This document shows, piece by piece, positions 1 to 10,734 of a DNA stretch of 64,000 nucleotides (position 1 is the stretch's first letter; each line of letters starts with the position of its first letter). The notes under the pieces are model-generated. The model worked only from the letters and a program-made list of their open reading frames with translations. It was not told the DNA's origin and made no database searches. Both the position numbers and the translations under genes were made by a program. This stretch comes from Corynespora cassiicola (lineage: Eukaryota > Ascomycota > Dothideomycetes > Pleosporales > Corynesporascaceae): the NCBI GenBank assembly GCA_022059125.1, contig JAEUWY010000004.1, forward strand, positions 2,852,001 to 2,916,000, read 5' to 3'.

Positions 1-964
1 TCCTGTGGATTTCATTATGACCCGCAAAACTGAATCCCTCTTCAAAGGCCTTGCCTGGTACAGGATAGTTCCCTTGTTTACACTCACCACCTTCCGGTGG
101 CCTGTACTCGGCTCGGGAGCTTCGTGAATGGCTCTTGGAGGAGCGACTATTTCTTTTAGCCTGCGAATGTCTCTCGCCCATTGAGGCAATCGCCGATTGG
201 TGTTGCAAGGTAGTTGTTTGGTCAGAAGGCCTGGTGGCAAAGAACGAATGTGAGTAGCGTGAAGATTTGGGCGGATTGCTGGAGGTAAAGGCACGAGAAG
301 AAGAACTGGAACCGACTACCTGGGTGGTTTCTTGCGTCTTGCCCCTTAGGACATCTGGTACTTTTGTCTTTTTGTTGGGCTCAATCTGAGTGGTTTCCCG
401 GGTCTTGTCTTCGAGGGTATTAGGTGCTTTCGCCTTTCTATTTGCCCTGGCCTGAGTGGTTTCCTGGACTCTGTCTTTGAGGAATTCGGGCACCTTTGCC
501 TTTTTGTTTGCTCCGATCTGGGCCCATTCTTCGTCACTCAGTGTAATTGGACGTACCCCAGAAGACCGTGTTGGGGTGGCTCGATTCTTGTGACTACGTC
601 TTTGTTTCTCCCTCGGCCTGTCAATGGTTTTTGGTCTGTAGCCAAATCTTCTTCTGAGCGTCTGTCGGCTTTGTTCATTGATATTTTTCGGAGTTATAAT
701 ACGCTCATCGGCAATGCTGTCAGGCCTGCCCCCGAAGATCTTCTTCCACGCTGTTTTGCTCGATATACTTCTTTCATCAGACAGCGCTACATGGTGGTAC
801 ACTTCGGGTGTGTCGTGGCCGCCTTCTTGGAAGCGTCTTCGAATCCATGCAAACCTGGGTTTTGAGCGAGTGATGTCCTTGTCCTGTGGGTGTGGAAACG
901 ATAACAAGTTGCGAAGAGTATGACGAAAGCCGTCAGTAGCGATAAGAGAGATGAGGGGCGCCAT
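1..964 (-). CDS. Orphan basic repeat protein, C-terminus beyond window
   Basis: The frame is open from the ATG at 964 down to base 1 (321 full codons) with no stop, so the 3' end lies outside the window. The visible protein is basic and rich in Ser, Arg and Lys. Residues 151-216 are three tandem 22-residue repeats with the core NKKxKVP...ETTQ (bases 317-514). They are followed by a Ser-rich stretch and an RS-like patch around residues 265-285. There is no signal peptide, no membrane segment and no domain I recognise. No intron is needed in the visible part. Function unknown; the low-complexity composition suggests a disordered or scaffold-like protein, which is inference only. Confidence 0.6.
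   Translation of the reverse strand, partial: MAPLISLIATDGFRHTLRNLLSFPHPQDKDITRSKPRFAWIRRRFQEGGHDTPEVYHHVALSDERSISSKTAWKKIFGGRPDSIADERIITPKNINEQSRQTLRRRFGYRPKTIDRPREKQRRSHKNRATPTRSSGVRPITLSDEEWAQIGANKKAKVPEFLKDRVQETTQARANRKAKAPNTLEDKTRETTQIEPNKKTKVPDVLRGKTQETTQVVGSSSSSRAFTSSNPPKSSRYSHSFFATRPSDQTTTLQHQSAIASMGERHSQAKRNSRSSKSHSRSSRAEYRPPEGGECKQGNYPVPGKAFEEGFSFAGHNEIHR
317..514 (-). repeat. Three in-frame 66-bp tandem repeats
   Basis: Three consecutive 66-bp units encode 22-residue repeats (residues 151-172, 173-194, 195-216) of the orphan gene. Each carries an N-(K/R)-K-x-K-x-P core and ends in ETTQ. The copies differ at several positions, so this is an old, diverging duplication rather than a recent slippage. 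Confidence 0.85.
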
Positions 965-2990
965 TGCGGCTAGTGATGTGTGTATCTGGTGATGACATGG
1001 TGGGTTGTAAAATCAGAGTTGGGTGCAGGATATTGGGAAAGAGCGTAGCAGTGCTGTGATAGAAGCTGCATTGTGAGAGAAGGATGGGTGAAGCTATCTG
1101 ACTGCTATCTGCTTGTAACGGCAGGGCAAATGAATGGAAACCGAGGCAGATTTGATGACGGAATACCTAGGTATCAAAGAACAAATTGCCTCATGACAGG
1201 ATTGACTGGCGACAAATAAAACACGGTGAATGAAAAGATTGCATCAAACGGATTTACTCTGGCGGGCAGATAGAAGAGATAAACGTCAGAATGGAGAGTT
1301 CTTGAAAGACATGCTCTGCGCGTCTCTCGGTCGTTCAAGCGACATGAGCCGCATACTGAATGCCGTTGTGGTCCAAACCGACCCCCATAGAACGGATCAG
1401 TACTCGAAGTGAATGTAAACGATGGCTAGACACCAAGCCTCGAAATTGATCCCGATCGATTTCGCAATTCCTGGCTTCCATGATAAGAGAGCACAGTGCA
1501 ATGGCGTATTCGGCGAAAAAGGCGCCGGGAAGCGCTGTGTCATGACGGAGCTTCCTAAGTGGTGGTGGGCTCCAAGCAAGATTCGGACCGCAGTCAAGGA
1601 AATGCATGAAGTTATTGACGCAAACGGAGAGATGACGAGTTCTTGTCTATTTCCCGGCCGGGCAATATTGCTTACAGTAGAAGGTAGCGCATGACACGCC
1701 ATCAGGGTGTGTTAATATCGGAGCACACCGACACTCTTGGTGATCAACAAAGCGCTCGGTGGTGTAGTGGGTAGCGCTTCGAGCCACAGCACCGTGGCGC
1801 CATGCATGCATGGTCGTTTCGTGGGCGGCATCTGCATCCTTCCTGCATGCACTCCAGGTTCTGGTCTGGCTTAGGCACCCGACAATCGGACAAGGCCATC
1901 TAACCCCACGACTCCTGCGACGATCAAGGCATGTCTAGGCGCTGGGCCAGCTTGTCTCCTGCCTTTCGAGGCAGGCAAGGGTCGATGAGGACTTGGCGGA
2001 ACAACAAGACTTGGAGGCGCTTTGGGCCCTCGGGCGGAGGTCGGCTATAGCGGGATCACGTATTCTCGTAAAACATGGAGCTTGCGCGAGAACAGAAGGA
2101 CGGTAGACTAGAGCATCGAGGACAAGACTAGGGACGGGCTCGAGTGGTTCGGCACAGCACATGCGGTGATGACGAAGGAGGTGTGAAGAAATGGTGGCCA
2201 GGTGGAAGCGGGTGCAAAAGCAAACCAGTCTGTGCCCCGATTAGCTTCCCACGAGTCCCAAGGGTGGGAGAAAGTCAGATGCGACGACAAGGCAGCGGGA
2301 GACCACATCATCAGCGTGCTGGTAGCGAATCCACGGCTGATTGCCGCGGCCCGCATGGCGACGGCATGGCGAGTGTGCTGTGATCGCTCCTCCAGCCATC
2401 CGAGCTCAGATCAGAGCGGCGCCGGCAGCAGCTCGACGTGCCCCATGGCCCCATGATGGTCCTAAGAAAAGACCAGATGGTGCTCATTTTGGCGCTCCCC
2501 ACAGTCTCGGGCCATTCTCCGACGACTCCTCAGCTGGCAAAAACGTCTCTGCTCGACTCATTCCCGATGGCTGGGCCAATGGGCCCAAGAAACGTGTGTG
2601 GATACCGATCCCAACTCAGCAACTGTCCCGATTCCGTGAGGGTGCGTATCGCGATGCCAGTCTGCCAGGCGCTCTGCCCTGAAGTCCAGATACAGGGTGG
2701 TTGAAGCTGGTGTGTATCTCTTGGCGAAGTAGGTGGTTGCGGCTAGCCTCCCCACAGTCGGACCGCCTCGCAATTCCTCAGCTCGACGCCATACGATGAG
2801 CCAGGACACCGACGCGCTCGATTGGCCGGGCCGTGCGCAAAAGACCACGGCATGCGGGCGTTTGCCTCTTGCATATACACAGCATGGCGGAGGCAGGGTC
2901 CAAGCGTGCAGCTCCGCGGCAGCGCAGCGGCGGCGGCCCACCGCGTGGGCGACCAGGTGGCACGGCGTCTCGAGCACCCCGTAGGTACGC

Positions 2991-3014
2991 TGGCCTGGCT
3001 GGCCTGGCTGGCCT
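2991..3014. repeat. Short 9-bp direct repeat
   Basis: The unit TGGCCTGGC occurs twice in tandem followed by a partial third copy (TGGCCT), in the GC-rich region about 570 bp upstream of the protease start. No function is evident. Confidence 0.6.
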
Positions 3015-3498
3015 CGACCTTCCTTATCGCGACGTGGGAAATGGCAAGCAAAGGCCCGAGGAGACATGTTAAGACTCGACAAGAATCGCGCACGCCGTCG
3101 TCTGGCTGGGCACTCCGCCAGGCGGGCGGAACAGTGGCTGGAAGAGGAAGGAGCGTGGCCGGGAGAAAAAGGGTCCTGGCCGGCCTCGGCCTGCATCCTG
3201 CCTGCATCCTCCCTACGAGACTCACATCAACACCCCGACGATCGTTGCTTTTGCTCTGCCTGCTTGGCCCCATCCAATCTATTTGTCAACGGCACCCGTC
3301 GCCAGATTAATCTGTGCCCCTCCTATCAGCCTGCTTGGCTGCAGCAGTCCTACCACCCGGAGCCTATGCCCTACCTGGAAAAAGTCAAGCCTGTACCAGC
3401 GATGCTTGTTGTCTCTGCGCCTATGGACCGGACGCACGCCATTGCCTGTTGCCGGCTGCGCACGACATGAGCCCGCCAGATGATCCGTCTTTGACAGC

Positions 3499-3504
3499 TA
3501 TAAG
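3499..3504 (+). promoter_or_regulatory. Probable TATA box of the S8 protease gene
   Basis: TATAAG lies 80 bp upstream of the protease ATG at 3579, a normal distance for a fungal TATA element plus a short leader. The start itself sits in a good context (CCACCATG). Confidence 0.45.
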
Positions 3505-3578
3505 TAGTCCTTGGGGTCACGCCTCGCTGCCTCCTCACCAAGCCGTCTCCCTTCGTTTCGTCCTTGTTCGCCTCCACC

Positions 3579-4899
3579 ATGCAGTTCTTCACGCGTGTCG
3601 TCGCCTTGGCGGCGGCTGTTATGCCCTTTGCTGCTGCTGCTCCTCTTGCTCAGAGGAACGCCAACGCTGTTCCTGGAAAATGGATCATCACGCTGAAGCC
3701 CGAGGCCGACCTCGCTGCCATTGAGTCTCACCACAACAAGGTCCGCGAGATTCACGCTCGCAACATTGCTCGTCGCAGTGTGGCAGACGAGGAGAAGGGT
3801 GGCGTTGAGCACGAGTACGGCTTTGGCGACTTCAAGGGTTACTCTGGTTCCTTTGACCCTGCCACCATCGAGGAGCTCAAGAACCTGCCCGAGGTCAGTC
3901 CAAACGTCCTGTGTCCTTTGACCAATTTCTGACCACCAAACAGGTTTTGAACATTGAGGAGGACTCCATCATGACCATTGACGCTTTGGTCACCCAGAGC
4001 AGCTCTACCTGGGGTCTTGGCTCCATCTCCACCCGCTCCAGGGGCGCTAGCAGCTACATCTACGACGACAGCGCTGGCGAGGGTACCTACTCCTATGTCG
4101 TCGACACTGGTATTCGCATCACCCACAACGACTTTGCTGGACGTGCCGAGTGGGGCTTCAATGCCGTCAACAACCTCAACAGCGACAACCAGGGCCACGG
4201 AACGTGAGTCCTGTCCACATACCCCCTTTTCCCGTATTTCGACAGCTAACACTTTTCAGTCACGTCGCTGGTACCATTGGTGGAACCACCTACGGTGTTG
4301 CTAAGAAGACCACCCTCATTGCTGTCAAGATTTTCGAGGGCAACAACGGCACTACTTCGACTGTCATTGCTGGCTTCAACTGGGCTGTCAACGATATTGT
4401 CGAGAAGGGCCGCCAGAACACCGCCGTCATCAACATGTCTCTTGGTGGTCCCGGATCTGCCACCTGGGATGCTGCCATCACCTCTGCCTGGAACGCTGGT
4501 GTCCTCTCCGTTGTCGCTGCCGGCAACGAGAACCAGCTTGCCTCCAACCGCTCCCCCGCCCGCTCTCCCGAGCCCCTGACGGTTGGTAACATCCAGTCCA
4601 ACTACGCCCGCTACACTGGCTCCACCGGCTCCAACTACGGTCCTGCCGTCGACATCTTCGCCGCTGGCACTGGTGTCGTTTCCACCTACCGCACCTCGGA
4701 TTCTGCCACGGCTACCTTGACTGGTACCTCCATGGCCGCTCCCCACGTTGCCGGTCTCGTCTCCTATCTCCGCGGCCTTGAGGGTGCCTCGTCTGCCGCT
4801 GACATCAGGGCCCGTGTTTTGGAGCTTGCCACTCCCGACTTGGTCACTGATACTCGCGACTCTGCCAACCTCGTCGCCTACAACGGCAACGGCCGCTAA
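3579..4899 (+). CDS. Secreted subtilisin-like serine protease (S8A, proteinase K type)
   Basis: Exons 3579-3893, 3944-4203 and 4260-4899 give 404 residues; both introns are GT-AG. A signal peptide (about residues 1-20, ending AAA) is followed by an I9 propeptide with the VPGKWIITLK motif and then the mature protease. Catalytic residues are visible as Asp159 (VVDTG), His190 (GHGTH) and Ser349 (GTSMAAPH), with the oxyanion Asn281 in AAGNE. Length and order match extracellular fungal alkaline proteases that break down protein outside the cell; the propeptide is normally removed autocatalytically. I chose the ATG at 3579 because the hydrophobic signal starts there. There is no C-terminal extension. 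Confidence 0.95.
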
Positions 4900-5062
4900 A
4901 TTCTTTTCAGCTGCTATGATTCGAATGAACATATTTATGCATCGTTTGGGGTTGGGTATGATTTGCATTGTAAATATTTAGCTTAGCATATGATGTTGAT
5001 ACCGAAGTTTACACGGATGGCGCTTTCTCAGTAGAAGGCTACAAGATCACAATAATTGAGAC

Positions 5063-6172
5063 CTAGTTCAAATATCCCATTCCCATGCCCATGCCACTCA
5101 ATCTTCCCAGAGGCTCCGCGCTCGCCGGTCGCCCTGGTCTAGGCTCACTGATCCATGCTTTGTTCACCCACACCCCTTTCTCCCCTACACCCACTCCCTC
5201 CCTCCTGAACGGCAATAGCGCAAGCCGAGGCACTGCCAACATCCCCTTCAGCCCCCTGACTGCCTTTCCATTCTCCAAAGATCCTTCCTCCCTCTTCACC
5301 TCCCCCGCCCCCTCCTCCCCACAGACCCGCATCCGCAGCCGCGACCCGAGCTTCGACCGCCGGATCGGGATCTCGCGCACAGAGCGCTTGTGTCGCCGAC
5401 GCCGGTGTGCGGATACGCCGAGCACGGCGAGGAGGGCTAGCAGGAGGGCGGCACCGAGGGATATGCCTGCGATGGCGGGGGCGGGGAGCGGGGCTAGGGG
5501 TGTGAGGGGGGATGTGGAGTCTGGGATGGAGGGTGGGGACGGGGGGGTTGGAGGGATTGGGGTTGGGATCAGGAGGGGGGTGGATGAAGGGGGTGGGATT
5601 GGAGGGAGCGTGAATGTTGGTGTTGTTGTGTTTGTGGGTGGACGTTTGGAGAGCGTGGATCCTGTGTTGCCGGAAGAGTCGGGGATTGCTTGGCGGGGGT
5701 GCTGGATTAGGGGGAGCGGGGAGGCGAATGGAGTGTGTAGGAAGAAGACGATGAATGCGAAGATGTATGGAAACAATTTGAGGCGTTTCGGTAGTCGGTA
5801 TAGGTGTTTTGGGTGTGCTTGGATTTGTGGATTGGCCGCTGTCTTTGGAAGGTAAACTGAAGATATTGACACGTGGGAGTGATATTCGCGGAGAGAGTGT
5901 TCTCTCTTGTGTTTTATGCAGACGACATCGCATATTGGATGACTTGATAATGAGAGGATAGGGCCAGGCCAAGATCTGATGATGATTAGCTTTGCAGATA
6001 CATCGCGTAAGACTGCCTCATACTGTGCAACTATAGTCTGCTTACGCCGGGCTGAAGCATTTTGGCAAGATTCTCCACATTGTAAGTAGTATGCAACAGT
6101 GACTATGTCTGGTTTTGCAATAACCATCCAAGCCATGCTGATGTCGTTGGACTCGGCAGAAATCTGCATCAT
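5063..6172 (-). CDS. Putative single-pass membrane protein with proline-rich ectodomain
   Basis: The frame gives 369 residues. Around residues 130-155 a basic stretch precedes a hydrophobic segment (LFPYIFAFIVFFL) that looks like a signal peptide or anchor. Next come a Pro/Thr/Ser-rich region, a clear transmembrane segment (AIAGISLGAALLLALLAVLGV), a poly-basic stop-transfer motif (HRRRRHKR) and a basic cytoplasmic tail ending in a GMGMGMG run. This matches the layout of many fungal Mid2/sensor-like hypothetical proteins, but I cannot assign a family. No Met lies just before the signal-like segment, so the start at 6172 may be wrong or an upstream intron may exist. Confidence 0.55.
   Translation of the reverse strand: MMQISAESNDISMAWMVIAKPDIVTVAYYLQCGESCQNASARRKQTIVAQYEAVLRDVSAKLIIIRSWPGPILSLSSHPICDVVCIKHKREHSLREYHSHVSISSVYLPKTAANPQIQAHPKHLYRLPKRLKLFPYIFAFIVFFLHTPFASPLPLIQHPRQAIPDSSGNTGSTLSKRPPTNTTTPTFTLPPIPPPSSTPLLIPTPIPPTPPSPPSIPDSTSPLTPLAPLPAPAIAGISLGAALLLALLAVLGVSAHRRRRHKRSVREIPIRRSKLGSRLRMRVCGEEGAGEVKREEGSLENGKAVRGLKGMLAVPRLALLPFRREGVGVGEKGVWVNKAWISEPRPGRPASAEPLGRLSGMGMGMGYLN
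5460..5720 (+). other. Dense guanine tracts on the + strand
   Basis: Many runs of three to seven G occur within about 260 bp, with very few long C runs on this strand. It underlies the proline-rich coding region of the minus-strand membrane protein gene. The run spacing would permit G-quadruplexes on the template strand, which is inference from pattern only. Confidence 0.6.
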
Positions 6173-6854
6173 GAAAAAAGTGAATATGATCCAAACATCA
6201 GAATTGCTACGAAATCGTCAATTTCACAGCAGAATCAGAATCAACTGCATGGCGTATTGATTAAAAATAAGGCAAATTTCATCTCCCCAACCAGAAATTT
6301 ATCGCATCAAAATAACCACCGCTGCCATTACAGCAAGTCCTTTCTCCATTGCAGCCGCATATTCACCGCGAAAGAGCCGCTCCCTTCCTCAGATGATCAT
6401 GTGGCGACCCCCCGTTCGGATGTCTTAATCCAGTAGAGAAAACCAACTCGCCTACCTTCTAAGCCCCAGTCAAAACTCCGGGAAAAAAATAATCCCAGCA
6501 GCTGTCGAGGATTGCGCACATCTGGGGTAAAGCGGGCGCATGAACGCGGCATTCGAGTTGCGACGTCGCAGATCTGGTTTAGCCGCACGGGCGGGAAGAG
6601 GACGCGGGGATACGTAAAGAAACATACTCCGCAGATTCGAGAAGCCTATACGCTGGACCGTTCGGTATTTTGGACGCAGAGCTGGGATATTTAATTCCAG
6701 AGCGGCTAAAGAGGACAAGGGCTTGTTTGGGAATCTCGAGATGCAACAAAGTGCGGGAGAATATTCTGGATCGCAAACAACGTCTACCCATGCAAAAGGA
6801 AGATAATCCGTATATTATATAGTGTTAAGGATTCGGCAGAGACATCATTGCCTT
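6173..6854. other. Intergenic, no gene seen
   Basis: It lies between the 5' end of the membrane protein gene and the 3' end of the sulfite oxidase gene, both on the minus strand. Only short overlapping frames are present, none with recognisable content. Confidence 0.5.
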
Positions 6855-8758
6855 CTACTCCTCAGGATCGCGGCCGTTGCGCGCTTTCATGGCAGACATG
6901 TAGTCATCGTTGCTTTCGAGGTCAAACGCCAGTGGTTGAGTAATGGGTACCATGGGAAGATTCCTTTCTTCTAGTTCCTTCAGTCTTCGAGCAGTTGCAG
7001 GCTTCGTCTTGTTGATACTGTAGACTTTTATGCGGCTATGATTTCATCAGAGAATTATCACACGCAACGTTACGGAGAGACCTACTGGCACGACGAGGTA
7101 ACATGAAGATCATAGTTCCTAACCCTGGTCAGTACAATCTGTGGTGCATAGGGATCAAGGCCCTGCTCACCATGCGCTCCGAACATATGTCGGCTGTGTC
7201 TATTTTGCAGGGTCAACGGTAATTTCGCAAGATCCGGGGCATCGTGACACGTACATTCAGCGAACTATCCCATGTCCGTACAACAAACTCCAACCACCCT
7301 TCTGCATCTACCGGCAATTCAAACTCCCAAACGCGCCAAGCATGGAAGTATTTCTTGCTCAACTTGTCGAACGGCACCTCATACCAGATGCTTCCTCCGT
7401 CGCCGCTGACTTCTACTCGCTCGGGCCATCCGCTTCCACTGTAGGCCCACCCGGTGAGTTTAATCTTTCCTTCATGGATAATTTGATCATGATTTAGTGG
7501 CGTCATGATGGCGCTTGAAACGGGCATTGTCTGAATACTGAACCCGTTGCTGTAGGTTGCATTGTGCTTGCCGACTTGAGGAGTATAGTAAAGATACTCC
7601 TTCATCTGGACAGGTGCCATGCTGGGTTGGTTAATGACGTTGATGCGGTAGAGCCATTTGCAGCTTCGGGCCCCAATGTAGCCGAACACGACTACTCGCA
7701 GTGGATAGCCATGGATTTTTGGAAGAGGCTCGCCATTCATCTCCCATGCGAGCATGACTTCGTTGATTTTCATCTTGCGGGCTGGAACAGAGACGGCGTA
7801 GTTGTACACATTGCCCTTTTTGAAGTAAGTGTCTGCACCAAAGAACTCGAGGTGGGCGGCATCGTCCTTTAGACCGCCACAGTATTTGATGACCTTCTTC
7901 AGACTGACTCCAGTCCACCTGGCAGAGCCGATAGCACCTTCACCCCATGGAGCATTGATCATTTCGTCGCCATCTCCGGGATATTCGTGAATCTGTTCGA
8001 TACGGCGTGTGCCTGAGCACTGCAACGTAACGACCTTGGACATGCGAGGGAAGATCGATTCGTTCTTGAGCTCTTTCATAGTAATCCTTTTTGGGTTATT
8101 CACTAGGCCTTCAACGTCAAAATAGAACTTGTCTTCATCGATCTCTGGGATGCCGCCATGGTTGCGCACAAAGAAATCTGAATTGGCCGTGATTTCATTC
8201 TACTGGAGTCAGTCGTGTGAACGAGAAAATAGATGATTACTTGCATCAACCAAGCGTTTCTGTCAACTGTCAGCAATGACCAGATATCATATAGAGGTAT
8301 CCTGCCCTTGGGGGCTCGCCGTTATACGGGAATTGGAGAACATGTATCATATCCGGGCTTTTTTCTTTTTGGACGTATTTCCACGAAATATCCGGAATAT
8401 CCTGGAGAGAAGGTCCCATAGCATAATGGTAATGCTTCCATCGTACACCTTCAAGGATTGGATTGGTGTTGGGGAGTGGTACAAATTGGAACTCGGGAGG
8501 CTGTGGCTTTCAATACAGGCCTTTTGGGTAAAGGGTAGCACACATACCACAGGAAAGTCGTATTGTGACAAGACCTCACGAGCAGCCCTTTTCTTCTCAG
8601 GATACTTTTCCCACTCAATCTGAAGGAAATATTCAGCGATGATCGTTCTGCAGACGGCAAAATCTTACATAGCTCTTCCACCCTTCACGTTCTTCTGCAA
8701 AGTACGGGACGTCTCCCTTCTGCTGAAAAGATTTGGCATAGGGTTCTGCTGGCGCCAT
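6855..8758 (-). CDS. Sulfite oxidase (molybdopterin enzyme, plant/fungal type without heme domain)
   Basis: Eight exons (8758-8669, 8619-8548, 8500-8306, 8259-8245, 8199-7255, 7199-7171, 7118-7086, 7035-6855) give 519 residues. The enzyme oxidises sulfite to sulfate using a molybdenum-pterin cofactor. The Mo-binding core includes the conserved Cys185 in LQCSGTRR and RNHGG. The dimerisation domain ends with the family-typical QPTYVRSAWNYDLHVTSSCHR. There is no cytochrome b5 domain, as in plant and fungal forms, and no evident targeting signal apart from an acidic end. Introns 3 and 4 only work with GC donors (GCAGGA and GCAAGT). They enclose a 15-nt exon encoding KRLVD, which restores exact length agreement with the plant family. 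Confidence 0.9.
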
Positions 8759-10734
8759 GATGAAAGAGCCCTCGAGAGGTCATATTGAAATTGCGACAGC
8801 GGATCCTATGGGTTTTATACATGAATCATATCAGAAACACGTCATGATATAGCCAGGGACCCTCAACGCCATATCAATACGAGGAGCTATACGGTTTCTT
8901 CATCTCCAGCTTGAATATGTCCCACAATTGCTGAGCAAGCAGCAGTTATGACCGAAGAGCGAATAGGGATAAGCCTTTAGGTTCCCTTTGGACCGGCGAC
9001 ACCGAGCCCCTGCAAGAGTACGTCACAATGATGAGCACTAATCGGCCATGAGGCAGGGGTCGACTTTTTGAGCCGTCCAAAATCAGGGAGGGTACAGAGA
9101 GTGTATTTCCGGATACGGGAAAGGCGCGGGAAGGCGCTACAAAAAGCTTGTAGAGAGCGCTATTCATTCGCGCAATGCTTCGCCTACAGCGCAGACGCGA
9201 TATCGCATTTGATCATCAACTATCTGTTTCCAATGCCGAAGGAGTAATTTCAAAGACTCGATGATCTAGGTAGATAATGCTGTACAGCATAAGGTGGCTA
9301 ACTTTAGGCATTGTACCTTGCTGCACAGGGTTGAACTATGGGTTTCGTAGATTACAACAGATGGAACGTTTTGAGTATTCAAGGAGGAATCCAGAAGTAA
9401 AAAGATAATAACGATGAGCAGTGGTTTGAAAAATATGGATATATGATGGCATGAAAATGAGGAAAGCAAATGCGCGGATGGGCCGGGAGACATCGGCATT
9501 GCTGTTGAATGAGCTTATCCATTATTGTACTAGCGCAGACCATGAGATCCCTGCAACATCTGGCCATGCTCCATCTCGCCAGGCTCCCTAGATCGCATTC
9601 ATTACGTGAATACATTTGGCGAACCGGATTCTGCGAGTTGGCAAGTCACGGTCCATGGTACGTTCTGGTATACACGAGGTAGAGCCTGGGTGCTGATTGT
9701 GACACTTCAATCCTCAACTGGGGAAAGTTTTGTCCAAGAGGGATGGAGAATGCTAGATCACGGTGCAGCCCTCAAGATTCTGCACTGTGATTGCATACTA
9801 AAAGGCATCATCTGGTGGAAGGCACCTTTTTCATCTCGCCCATGATACCGGCCCACTATGCGAACGCGTTTCACCGTGTTGTCAAGAACCCCTTGCGCTC
9901 GCTCTTCAAATATCCCACCATAGCTCTCATGTCTAATGAACCACCCAGAATCCCAAGAAATAAGCACTAGTTGAACCATGGAATTCCTTGCGTAACAGTA
10001 ACCTGCTTTGATCTACCACGTGAGATCTGAACAGTATCGTATCGTCTACCACGCGACTAATCAAGCAATTATTTTTCTTTGTCACATCCTGGATGAAGAA
10101 CTGGATCGTAAGCGGCTCAGTAAACTACTTGCCTGTCACTTCGGAGATTGTACGTTCGGTCTTTCCGTCTGTACCACTGACTAGTCCTCAAATGTACCCC
10201 GCCATCCACTACGCAGAAATCCCCCCTATCAGAGATGAATATCTAGCTCCAGTCATCGGCAAAGCTCGGTGTGATTGCAGTAGAAAGACTTATTGATTTC
10301 ACAGAAAGACATCATCAACATCAGGCGGGGTAAAAACCTGGTTTCGCCCTTGCTGTGGCTTACGTCCCTTTCATATCGCCTGCGGGATGGAGAACGCCAA
10401 ATGATTCACCTTCTTTTTTGATAGGCCCCCTTGATGTTCGGATTGCGTGTATGTTGGTTTTTTTGTTCATAGGCATGATCAATTAAGTACTATGGAAGTA
10501 TATAATTTGTGCCAGTGAAATAAAAGTACTCAGTATCGCTCTTTCCACATATCCTCGGTTTCCGTTGTGCATCAATATTCCACCACGATGTCACTCAAAC
10601 ATTCCAGCTCGAGGTTTGATCACGGTCTTTATATAATTCACCCACTATTAAGGCCAAAAAAGCAACGTCCGTGCCTATTGTGGCGTTTTCACGGGTTCCA
10701 TGATAGGGCGCTTTCTACTCTCCCCAAAAACAAT
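8759..10734. other. Long intergenic region, no gene seen
   Basis: It separates the divergent sulfite oxidase and acyl-CoA oxidase genes. Short frames in it show no family signals. A TATATAA box at 10630-10636 lies 105 bp before the acyl-CoA oxidase start and is its likely core promoter. I saw no transposon ends or RNA genes. Confidence 0.5.

Larger units (their letters stand above)
965..3578. other. Gene-poor stretch upstream of the protease
   Basis: No convincing gene is seen. Several open frames exist, the longest 212 codons on the minus strand within 2558-3196. They overlap each other in GC-rich DNA and have composition-driven Arg/Pro/Ala-rich translations with no family resemblance. The 3' half becomes GC-rich towards the protease promoter. 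It probably holds the promoters of the orphan gene and the protease. Confidence 0.5.

Noticed and set aside
1422..1694. 90-codon plus-strand frame
   Set aside because: Antisense frames of similar length overlap it, and it has no family signal, signal peptide or plausible splice extension.
1755..1830. tRNA-like A box (TGGTGTAGTGGGTAGCGC)
   Set aside because: No B box of the GGTTCRANNCC type at the right distance, no anticodon stem and no acceptor pairing could be found.
2558..3196. 212-codon minus-strand frame in the protease upstream region
   Set aside because: It is one of several overlapping frames in GC-rich DNA; the translation is Arg/Pro/Ala/Cys-rich with no domain or conserved block.
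5085..5855. 256-codon plus-strand frame opposite the membrane protein gene
   Set aside because: It is produced by the G-rich complement of proline codons; the translation is Gly/Val-rich low complexity.
10588..10734. Upstream in-frame ATG for acyl-CoA oxidase
   Set aside because: It would place the TATATAA box inside the coding region and add 49 residues unlike the family N-terminus.
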